The notes beneath the pieces were generated by a model. It saw only the letters and a list, made by a program, of their open reading frames with translations, did no database searches and was not told the DNA's origin. From NCBI GenBank assembly GCA_016280345.1, contig JAEEGN010000136.1, forward strand, positions 1 to 5,456: 5,456 bases of DNA. The letters are read 5' to 3'. Shown piece after piece: positions 1 through 5,456 of the stretch; position 1 is the stretch's first letter, and the number at the start of each line of letters is the position of its first letter. Made by a program: the position numbers and the translations under genes. This DNA is from Selenomonadaceae bacterium (GTDB lineage Bacteria > Bacillota > Negativicutes > Selenomonadales > Selenomonadaceae).

Positions 1-2090
1 AGGACGTCCAGCGGGTGACGGACGCGGCGGTCGCTGAGCTCGGAGACGTGGATAAGGCCGGCGGTCTTGAGGCCGATATCGACGAAGACGCCGAAGTCGG
101 TGATGTTGCGGACCGTACCCCGCATGACGGTACCGGTCTTGATGTCGGAGAGGTGGACGACGGCCTGGCGCGTCAGCGGCGCCGGCAGGTCCTCGCGGGG
201 ATCGCGGCCCGGCCGCACCAGGGCGTCGAGGATGTCGTGGACGGTGGGCAGTCCGGCGTCGAGGTCCTTCGCCAGCCGCTCCTCATCCACCAGCTTGCGC
301 TTGGCGGCGAGGAAGGATAGCTGCTTCTTGTCGGCCAGGTCGGAGAGCTCGAAGCCCAGCTTTTCCAGAATCTTTTCCGCCAGCGCGTAGGATTCGGGGT
401 GGACCGGCGTATTGTCCAGCGGCGACTTGGCGCCGTGGATGCGCAGGAAGCCGGCGCACTGGGTGAAGGCCGCCGGCCCCAGCCGCGGCACTTTCAGCAG
501 CTCTTTCCGGCTGGCGAAGGTGCCGTTCTCGTTGCGGTAGGCGACGATGTTTTTGGCGATGGCGGCGTTGACGCCGGCGACGTGCTTCAGCAGCGCCCCG
601 CTGGCGGTGTTGAGATCGACCCCGACGTGGTTCACCGCCGTTTCGATGGTGGCGTCGAGGGCCGCCGCCAGCTCTTTCTGGTTCACGTCGTGCTGGTACT
701 GGCCGACGCCGATGGCCTGGGGGTCGATTTTCACCAGCTCCGCCAGCGGGTCCTGCACCCGGCGGGCGATGGAGACGGCGCCCCGGATCGTCACGTCGTA
801 CTCCGGCAGTTCCTCCTTGGCCAGCTTCGAGGCGGAGTATACCGACGCTCCGGCTTCGTTGGTGATCAGGTAGTGGACGCCGTCGAGGCCGTGGTTTTTG
901 ATGAGGTTGGCGGTGAATTCCTCCGTCTCGTAGGAGGCGGTGCCGTTGCCGATGGAAATCAGCGTCACGCCGTGCTTTTTGATGAGGGACAGCAGCAGCT
1001 TTTCCGCCGCCAGCTTCGCGGCGTCGCTCTGGGTTACCTGGATGACGCCGTGATCCACCACGTGGCCGGTGGCGTTCACCACCGCTACCTTGCAGCCGGT
1101 GCGGTAGCCGGGGTCGAGCCCCATCACCACGTGGCCGGCCAGCGGCGCCTGGAGCAGGAGCTGTTTCAGGTTCAGACCGAAGACCTTGATGGCCTGGGCC
1201 TCGGCGTTCTCGGTCAGTTGGGCGCGGATTTCCCGTTCCAGCGCCGGGAAGAGCAACCTTTTGTAGCCGTCCTCTATCGCCAGATGAAGTGCTTCCTCAT
1301 AAATCGAGGGCTGTTTGCGGACGCGCCCGAAGATGGTTTCGATGTTCGCTTCGTGGTCGGCGTTCATCTTTACTTTCAGCACGCCTTTCTTTTCGCCGCG
1401 GTTGATGGCCAGCGTGCGGTGGGAGGGCAGCGTGCGCACCGGCTCCTCGTAGCCGTCGTACATCAAAAAGATCTGCCGTTCCTCCTCCGGCTGCTCCGGG
1501 TCCAGCGCGGTGGCGATGACCGCCGTCTGCCAGAGCTTTTTCCGCAGGAGCTGGCGCAGCGCCGCCTCCTCCGTTACCTGCTCGGCCACGATGTCCCGCG
1601 CCCCGGCCAGGGCGTCTTCGGCCGTCTCCACGCCCTTTTCGGCGTCGATATAGGCCGCCGCCTTTTCCAGCGCCGTCCCTTCGGTGTCCGTTCCGGCCAG
1701 CATCGCCTCCGCCAGCGGCAGCAGCCCTTTCTCCCGGGCAATCATCGCCCGGGTGCGCTTCTTTTGCTTGTAGGGCAGATAGAGGTCCTCCAGCTCCTGG
1801 AGTTTCGACGATTTCTCGATGGCCTCTTTGAGCTCCGGTGTAAGTTTGCCCTGCTCCCCGATCTTCGCCAGGATTTCCTCCTGCCGCTTCACCAGATTCC
1901 GCAAGTAGTTCAGCCGTTCCTCGACGGCGCGGATCTGCTCCTCGTCCAGCGATCCCGTGGCCTCCTTGCGATAGCGGGCGATGAAGGGGACGGTGTTGCC
2001 CCCGTCCAGAAGCTCCGCCACCGCCTCCGCCTGCCGCGGCTTTATCTTCAGCTCCGCGGCCACCGCCGCGTTGATTTCCGTGACTAACAT
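1..2090 (-). CDS. tex: Tex-family RNA-binding transcription accessory protein (C-terminus cut by window edge)
   Basis: Tex is a cytoplasmic nucleic-acid-binding protein linked to transcription and RNA handling (family knowledge). 696 full codons are visible. The N-terminal Tex motif VPFIARYRKEATGSLDE spans residues 34-50, and YLPYK followed by KKRTRA begins at residue 104. The YqgF/RNase H-like fold shows GLDPGYRTG at 324-332, NEAGASVYSAS from 411 and VGQYQHDVNQ at 462-471. The helix-hairpin-helix region begins with VGVDLNTAS at 489-497 and runs to about 552. An S1 RNA-binding domain starts near 651 with TGTVMRGTV and DFGVFVDIG. The frame is still open at the window edge inside S1. Against E. 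coli Tex (about 770 residues), roughly 30-75 residues are missing. The ATG at 2088-2090 is chosen because AGGAGG lies six bases upstream and the protein aligns from its first residues. No frameshift or internal stop was seen, and the motifs match E. coli Tex closely. Family assignment is near certain. Confidence 0.97.
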   Translation of the reverse strand, partial: MLVTEINAAVAAELKIKPRQAEAVAELLDGGNTVPFIARYRKEATGSLDEEQIRAVEERLNYLRNLVKRQEEILAKIGEQGKLTPELKEAIEKSSKLQELEDLYLPYKQKKRTRAMIAREKGLLPLAEAMLAGTDTEGTALEKAAAYIDAEKGVETAEDALAGARDIVAEQVTEEAALRQLLRKKLWQTAVIATALDPEQPEEERQIFLMYDGYEEPVRTLPSHRTLAINRGEKKGVLKVKMNADHEANIETIFGRVRKQPSIYEEALHLAIEDGYKRLLFPALEREIRAQLTENAEAQAIKVFGLNLKQLLLQAPLAGHVVMGLDPGYRTGCKVAVVNATGHVVDHGVIQVTQSDAAKLAAEKLLLSLIKKHGVTLISIGNGTASYETEEFTANLIKNHGLDGVHYLITNEAGASVYSASKLAKEELPEYDVTIRGAVSIARRVQDPLAELVKIDPQAIGVGQYQHDVNQKELAAALDATIETAVNHVGVDLNTASGALLKHVAGVNAAIAKNIVAYRNENGTFASRKELLKVPRLGPAAFTQCAGFLRIHGAKSPLDNTPVHPESYALAEKILEKLGFELSDLADKKQLSFLAAKRKLVDEERLAKDLDAGLPTVHDILDALVRPGRDPREDLPAPLTRQAVVHLSDIKTGTVMRGTVRNITDFGVFVDIGLKTAGLIHVSELSDRRVRHPLDV

Positions 2091-2096
2091 GAATTG

Positions 2097-2102
2097 CCTC
2101 CT
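2097..2102 (-). promoter_or_regulatory. Shine-Dalgarno of tex
   Basis: The minus strand reads AGGAGG, a perfect anti-16S match, with a six-base gap to the ATG at 2088-2090. It fixes the tex start. Confidence 0.9.
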
Positions 2103-2106
2103 ACTG

Positions 2107-2125
2107 CCCCCCTCGTGAAGGGGAA
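2107..2125 (-). promoter_or_regulatory. Hairpin in the tex 5' leader next to the ribosome binding site
   Basis: On the minus strand CCCCT, TCACG and AGGGG form a perfect 5-bp stem with a 5-base loop (core 2109-2123). Two further U-G pairs can extend it to 7 bp. Its base lies four bases upstream of the AGGAGG of tex. It has no U-tract on the tex-reading strand, so it does not look like a terminator. It could stabilise the leader or affect ribosome access. That role is inferred from position only. Confidence 0.4.
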
Positions 2126-2132
2126 CGTATTT

Positions 2133-2386
2133 TTAACAGGTGTATATTCGACAGAAAACGCGATTTTCCTTTTTCCGGCCGGCGCTGTTCCCATCAAGTA
2201 CGAAAAGGAACATCACTTTCCTCCGGGGCAAGCGTTTTCCCTTTGAGAACGTGTTCCTCATCGCCTGCAGGCATCCTTCTCCATAATGGCGAAATACTGT
2301 TTTCCAGCCGTAGCCGTTTTCCTCTGCCCGGAGAATATCATCCGCGCGATTTTGTGTGGACGGCCTTCCATTTTGATGCCGGTCAC
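2133..2386 (-). pseudogene. Possible small gene remnant between uvrA2 and tex, split by a frameshift
   Basis: Directly after the uvrA2 stop a short minus-strand frame opens. It has a possible GTG at 2384-2386 and an ATG at 2369-2371 and reads MEGRPHKIA. In that frame it continues as RMIFSGQRK and stops after 37 codons from the ATG. If two bases of the CGCGCG run at 2343-2348 are skipped, the reading becomes MEGRPHKIADDILRAEEN, then GYGWKTVFRHYGEG, CLQAMRNTFSKGKRL, and on to a TAA at 2133-2135. The joined reading has a protein-like composition with alternating charged and aromatic residues. I do not recognise the family, and neither start has a Shine-Dalgarno. It may equally be non-coding spacer that happens to lack stops. 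Nothing else gene-like is seen in the 299-base spacer, and no clear uvrA2 terminator was found there. Confidence 0.2.
2141..2146 (-). promoter_or_regulatory. Possible -10 box for tex
   Basis: The minus strand reads TATACA about 50 bases upstream of the tex start, followed by the A/T-rich TGTTAAAAAT. No acceptable -35 hexamer is found at 15-19 bases; the 17-base position reads GGAAAA. The box would place the leader hairpin inside the transcript. This is weak evidence. Confidence 0.2.
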
Positions 2387-2389
2387 GCG

Positions 2390-4888
2390 TTACGCCAGAT
2401 ATTTTCCCGTGACGCTTTCCTTCGACGCGGCGACGTCCTCCGGCGTGCCGCAGGCGACGACGCGCCCGCCCGATTCGCCGCCGCCCGGCCCCATGTCAAT
2501 GACGTAGTCGCTGTTTTTGATGACGTCGAGATCGTGCTCAATGACGATGACCGTCGCGCCCGCTCCCACCAGCCTGTGGAACACGGAGAGAAGCACCTGC
2601 ACGTCCAGCGGGTGCAACCCGATGGTAGGCTCGTCGAAAACGAAAACCGCGTCCTCCTGCGTTTTTCCCATTTCGGCGGCCAGCTTCAGCCGCTGCGCCT
2701 CGCCACCGGACAGCGCGGGCGTGTCCTCGCCCAGCGTCAGATAGCCGAGCCCCAGCCCGTCCAGTACCGCCAGTATGCCCTGGATTTTCTTCGACGCGGC
2801 GAAGACGGGCAGGGCCTCGCGGACGGTCATTTGCAGGATTTCGGGCAGGCTGTGGGATTGCGTCGTTTTTTTCGGCGTCCAGCGGATTTTCTCCGCGTCC
2901 TTCCCGTAGCGTAAGCCCCGGCAGTCCGGACAGGGAATCGTCACGTCCGGAAGGAATTGTACGTCAAGGGATATTTGCCCCGTGCCGTCGCAGGTGGAGC
3001 AACGCAGGCTTCCCGTGTTGTAGGAAAACGCCCCGGCGCCAAGCTTCTGCGCCTTCGCTTCCTTCGTCCCGGCAAAGAGCTTCCGGAGGTCGTCCAACAC
3101 GCCACTGTAAGTCGCCAGTGTGGAACGGATGTTGATGCCGATGGGCGTCGCGTCGATGAGGTTGGCACGGGCGATGCCCTCCGCCTCTATCGCCCGGATA
3201 TGCGGCGGGAGCTTTTTGCCGTTGATTTTTGCTTGCAGGGCGGGAATCAGGCTTTCCAGCACCATCGTGGTCTTCCCCGAACCGGACACGCCCGTCACGG
3301 CAGTCATCCTGCCTTTGGGAATGTCCACGGAAAGGGCGCGGACGGTGTGCAACGGCAAAGTCTCCAAATGGATGCGCCCTTTGGCGAACAACTCCTTTTT
3401 GCCGACCCGCTCGCGCCGGATGGCGGCCTCTCCCGTGAGGAACGGCGCGATTTTCGACGCTTTGCTTTTCGCGACCTCCGCGACGCTACCTTTCGCGATG
3501 ACGGTGCCGCCCTCGCGGCCCGCCAGCGGCCCCATCTCAATCATATAGTCCGCGTGTTTCAAGACTTGCACGTCATGATCCACCAACACAACGGAATTGC
3601 CATCGGCCACGAGCCTGTCCATGACTTCCAGCAGCCCGTCGAGGTTCGAGGGATGGAGACCGATGCTCGGCTCGTCCAGCACGTAAAGCACGCCCGTCGT
3701 CTCGTTCCGCACGGCCCGGGCAAGCTGGACGCGCTGCCGCTCTCCGTTGGAAAGAGTGCTGCTCGCCCGGTCGAGGGAAAGATAGCCCAGTCCCAGATCT
3801 TTCAGCCGCTTCGCGTTGTCGAGAAATGCCTGGATGATATTTTTCGCCATGGGGCGAAGCTCCTCCGGCAGCGTATCCGGCACGCCCTTCACCCACGGGA
3901 TCAGCTCGTCCAGCGTCATGGCCGTCGCCTCGGCGAGATTTTTCCCGGCCAGCCGCGAGGCGCGGACGGAGGCGGAGAGCCGTGTCCCCTGACATTCGGG
4001 GCAGGTTTCCGTGCGCAGGAATTTTTCGACGCGCTTCATGCCTTTCTCGTCCTTGACGTGGGAAAGGGCGTTTTCCACCGTGTAAATGGCGTTGAAATAG
4101 GTGAAGTCCATTTCCCCTGCCGCGCCCGTCTTCTGGATCTGATAGACCATGTGGTGCTTGACGGCGGGGCCGTGGAACACGATTTCCCGTTCCTTCTTCG
4201 TCAGCGCGCGGAAAGGTACGTCCGTCCGCACGCCGAGGTCTCGGGCGATATCCTTCATCAGCGACCACATCAACGTCTGCCAGGGCAGCACCGCTCCCTC
4301 GTCGATGGAAAGGGACTCGTCCGGCACCAGCGTGGACTCGTCCACCACCCGGTGCACGCCCGTACCGCTGCAGACGGGACACGCCCCGTCGGAATTGAAG
4401 GACATGGCCTCCGCTCCGGGTCCGTAAAATTCTTCGCCACAGACCTCGCAACGCGTCGGCTGCATCAAGGCCACCGCCATGCCCGGCTTCGCCAAATGCC
4501 CGTTGGGGCAGGGGTGGCTGCCAAGGCGTGAGAAAAGCAGCCGAAGGCTGTTCAAAAGTTCCGAGGACGTGCCGAAGGTACTGCGAACGCCCGGAACGCC
4601 CGGCCTCTGCCGCAGGGCAAGAGCGGCTGGGACATAGCGCACCTCGTCCACGTCCGCTTTCCCTGCTTGGGAAATGCGCCGTCGCGTATAGGTGGAAAGC
4701 GCCTCCATATAGCGGCGCGATCCCTCGGCGTAAAGTGTCCCCAGCGCCAGCGACGATTTGCCCGACCCGGACACCCCGGCGATGGCCGTCATCTTCCCCA
4801 GCGGAATCTCAACGTCGATATTTTTCAGATTATGCACCCGCGCGCCGCGCACAAGGATATGCTGCGGCGCGGTTTCTTTTTTCTTCAT
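2390..4888 (-). CDS. uvrA2: UvrA2-class excinuclease ABC subunit A paralogue (no UvrB-binding domain)
   Basis: This is a complete 832-residue cytoplasmic DNA-binding protein with two fused ABC ATPase modules. The first module has Walker A GVSGSGKSS at 38-46, signature LSNGERQRVQLA at 379-390, Walker B LYVLDEPSIGLHP at 401-413 and switch His438. The second has Walker A GVSGSGKT at 533-540, signature LSGGEAQRLKLA at 726-737, Walker B FVFDEPTIGLHP at 749-760 and switch His785. Zinc-binding cysteine pairs are C147/C150 with C170/C173 and C630/C633 with C653/C656; a CPECQGTRL motif sits at 296-304. Canonical UvrA (about 940 residues) has about 90 more residues between the first CP motif (here CPNGH at 127-131) and the first zinc finger. 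That segment is the UvrB-binding domain, and it is absent here. This places the protein with UvrA2 and DrrC-like proteins, which are linked to DNA-damage tolerance or resistance to DNA-binding drugs. The ATG at 4886-4888 is chosen because AGGAG lies eight bases upstream and the family alignment starts there. The in-frame extension to 5065 would run through the promoter. The protein ends at GKYLA, where UvrA proteins normally end. Confidence 0.95.
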   Translation of the reverse strand: MKKKETAPQHILVRGARVHNLKNIDVEIPLGKMTAIAGVSGSGKSSLALGTLYAEGSRRYMEALSTYTRRRISQAGKADVDEVRYVPAALALRQRPGVPGVRSTFGTSSELLNSLRLLFSRLGSHPCPNGHLAKPGMAVALMQPTRCEVCGEEFYGPGAEAMSFNSDGACPVCSGTGVHRVVDESTLVPDESLSIDEGAVLPWQTLMWSLMKDIARDLGVRTDVPFRALTKKEREIVFHGPAVKHHMVYQIQKTGAAGEMDFTYFNAIYTVENALSHVKDEKGMKRVEKFLRTETCPECQGTRLSASVRASRLAGKNLAEATAMTLDELIPWVKGVPDTLPEELRPMAKNIIQAFLDNAKRLKDLGLGYLSLDRASSTLSNGERQRVQLARAVRNETTGVLYVLDEPSIGLHPSNLDGLLEVMDRLVADGNSVVLVDHDVQVLKHADYMIEMGPLAGREGGTVIAKGSVAEVAKSKASKIAPFLTGEAAIRRERVGKKELFAKGRIHLETLPLHTVRALSVDIPKGRMTAVTGVSGSGKTTMVLESLIPALQAKINGKKLPPHIRAIEAEGIARANLIDATPIGINIRSTLATYSGVLDDLRKLFAGTKEAKAQKLGAGAFSYNTGSLRCSTCDGTGQISLDVQFLPDVTIPCPDCRGLRYGKDAEKIRWTPKKTTQSHSLPEILQMTVREALPVFAASKKIQGILAVLDGLGLGYLTLGEDTPALSGGEAQRLKLAAEMGKTQEDAVFVFDEPTIGLHPLDVQVLLSVFHRLVGAGATVIVIEHDLDVIKNSDYVIDMGPGGGESGGRVVACGTPEDVAASKESVTGKYLA

Positions 4889-4896
4889 GGCGCGCT

Positions 4897-4901
4897 CTCC
4901 T
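4897..4901 (-). promoter_or_regulatory. Shine-Dalgarno of uvrA2
   Basis: The minus strand reads AAAAGGAGAG with AGGAG eight bases from the ATG at 4886-4888. It supports that start over the longer open frame beginning at 5065, which has no comparable site. Confidence 0.85.
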
Positions 4902-4933
4902 TTTCCGCATAAATCATTTTTCGATTTGGTAAC

Positions 4934-4962
4934 AGTATACCGGTTTACGGTATTGACGGGAA
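4934..4962 (-). promoter_or_regulatory. Predicted uvrA2 promoter
   Basis: A -10 box TATACT (5 of 6 to consensus) lies at 4934-4939 on the minus strand. The hexamer 17 bases upstream, at 4957-4962, is TTCCCG, which matches TTGACA at only three positions. Transcription would start near 4927 and give a leader of about 40 bases. The weak -35 suggests low basal activity or help from an activator. A second TATACT at 4962-4967 has no good -35 partner. This is a prediction from sequence only. Confidence 0.5.
4937..4953. promoter_or_regulatory. 17-bp dyad overlapping the uvrA2 promoter, candidate operator
   Basis: ATACCG, GTTTA and CGGTAT form a perfect inverted repeat with 6-bp arms and a 5-base centre. 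It overlaps half of the -10 box and fills most of the -10/-35 spacer. That is the usual position for a dimeric repressor of the TetR or MarR type, or for a MerR-type regulator. No regulator gene is in the window, so the binding protein is unknown. Confidence 0.45.
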
Positions 4963-5073
4963 GTATATTTTCCCTGGTGCCGTATTCTTTGGAAAAAAAG
5001 ACGAAAACAGCGGGAAACGCTTTCATCATGATTATATATTCCTTCCGTACAATACATACTTTCATGCCGCGCT

Positions 5074-5337
5074 GTGCTTTTTCCTATAGCGGGAGTATCC
5101 GCGCCGACGGAAAATGTTTTGGCAGCTATGGCGGCAATGGTGATCGGTTCGACGGGAACGGCACTGGCGGCAACGCGGGGAGCCGTCAACTGCCTGGACA
5201 ACGCGCCCTGCGTTGAGGCAAATTACACTTGCTGCGGCGGGAATCGTGGCGATCGCGGAGGGCGCGGCGGCTACGGCTGCGGCGGAAGCTATGGCGGCGG
5301 GTACTGCTGGGGCAACGAAAACAACAACGAAGGCTAA
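5074..5337 (+). CDS. Uncertain small Gly/Cys-rich protein
   Basis: An open frame of 87 codons begins at a GTG and ends with TAA at 5335-5337. Alternative in-frame starts are TTG at 5119 and ATG at 5128. None of them has a convincing Shine-Dalgarno; GGGAG at 5091-5095 leads to no in-frame start at a usable distance. Residues 16-33 are hydrophobic and small (LAAMAAMVIGSTGTALAA). They end in an ALA-A site that resembles signal peptidase cleavage, but no Lys/Arg precedes them, which is unusual for a signal peptide. The last 48 residues hold six Cys and many Gly: NYTCCGGN, GDRGGRGGYGCGG, SYGGGYCWG. I recognise no family. It could be a secreted Gly-rich protein, a modified-peptide precursor, a decayed gene or chance. 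A TACAAT -10-like hexamer at 5048-5053 has no -35. A strong hairpin follows 45 bases after the stop. Confidence 0.35.
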   Translation: MLFPIAGVSAPTENVLAAMAAMVIGSTGTALAATRGAVNCLDNAPCVEANYTCCGGNRGDRGGRGGYGCGGSYGGGYCWGNENNNEG

Positions 5338-5382
5338 GATGCAAAAAAGGCGGGCATGCCAGCAATTGTTTATCCCAATATA

Positions 5383-5422
5383 AAACGGGACGTTGAAGGG
5401 ATAATCCCTCAATGCCCCGTTT
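5383..5422. terminator. Strong imperfect hairpin, probable bidirectional terminator
   Basis: The outer stem pairs AAACGGG (5383-5389) with CCCGTTT (5416-5422). After a 3x3 internal loop, TTGA pairs with TCAA and GGGA with TCCC around a TAA loop, with one bulged A. On the minus strand the hairpin is followed by TTTTATATT, a U-rich tail suited to ending a transcript that enters from the right. On the plus strand the tail GTTTAACTTTGATT is poorer but could still end transcription from the Gly/Cys-rich frame. Confidence 0.55.
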
Positions 5423-5456
5423 AACTTTGATTCCCGATTCCCTCATCGAAAATCCT

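Noticed and set aside
399..2087. A 562-codon open frame on the plus strand
   Set aside because: It lies exactly antisense to tex, which matches its family along the whole length. The frame is open only because GC-rich codons leave few stops on the opposite strand. Its translation resembles no protein I know.
2263..2272. The 10-bp palindrome GCCTGCAGGC
   Set aside because: It has no loop and no U-tail, so it cannot form a terminator hairpin. A single short palindrome of this kind is expected by chance in GC-rich DNA.
2243..2914. A 223-codon plus-strand frame running from the spacer into uvrA2
   Set aside because: Most of it is antisense to the conserved second ATPase module of uvrA2. No ribosome binding site or recognisable product was seen.
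2957..4531. A 524-codon open frame on the plus strand, and a 292-codon minus-strand frame at 3573-4451
   Set aside because: Both overlap uvrA2 in other frames. The uvrA2 reading carries all the ABC and zinc motifs, and these frames are shadows of GC-rich codon usage.
4889..5065. A 59-codon N-terminal extension of uvrA2
   Set aside because: UvrA family similarity begins after the internal ATG at 4888, which has a good Shine-Dalgarno. The extension would translate the -10 box and dyad region.
5429..5442. Tandem GATTCCC GATTCCC
   Set aside because: Two copies of a 7-base unit are too short to support a repeat array or attachment site.
5062..5446. Minus-strand frames over the right end (116 and 86 codons)
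   Set aside because: Their Ala- and Arg-rich translations mirror the Gly-rich plus-strand sequence. One runs straight through the terminator-like hairpin, and neither has a convincing start signal.

Overview
The window looks like chromosomal DNA from a GC-rich bacterium. Both large genes resemble Firmicutes-type homologues, and Negativicutes such as Selenomonas relatives are a possible fit. That placement is impression only; no 16S or other marker gene is present. Two large genes lie on the minus strand and fill most of the window. The right-hand end is a short, poorly explained region that is read, if at all, mainly on the plus strand.

Layout from left to right. Positions 1-2090 (minus) hold tex, an RNA-binding transcription accessory protein. 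It is complete at its N-terminus and cut by the window edge inside the C-terminal S1 domain. Positions 2091-2389 are the spacer between uvrA2 and tex. The spacer carries the tex ribosome binding site, a G/C-rich leader hairpin, and a possible decayed coding remnant. Positions 2390-4888 (minus) hold a complete 832-residue UvrA paralogue with both ABC ATPase modules and the zinc-binding cysteines. It lacks the UvrB-binding domain, so it belongs to the UvrA2/DrrC-like class. Positions 4889-5073 are its upstream region, with a good Shine-Dalgarno, a TATACT -10 box, and a perfect 6-bp-arm dyad beside that box that looks like a repressor site. Positions 5074-5337 (plus) hold an uncertain 87-codon frame ending in a Gly/Cys-rich tail. 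Positions 5383-5422 hold a strong hairpin, probably a terminator that may work in both directions.

How the parts may work together. Tex is a housekeeping transcription/RNA factor. The UvrA2-class protein probably handles DNA-bound drugs or lesions without UvrB, and the dyad at its promoter suggests inducible expression. tex has its own leader and Shine-Dalgarno 299 bases downstream of uvrA2, so the two genes are co-oriented but not obviously one tight operon. The most open question is the Gly/Cys-rich frame diverging from uvrA2: it could be a small secreted protein, a peptide precursor, a decayed gene, or chance. No mobile element, CRISPR array, tRNA or rRNA gene was seen.
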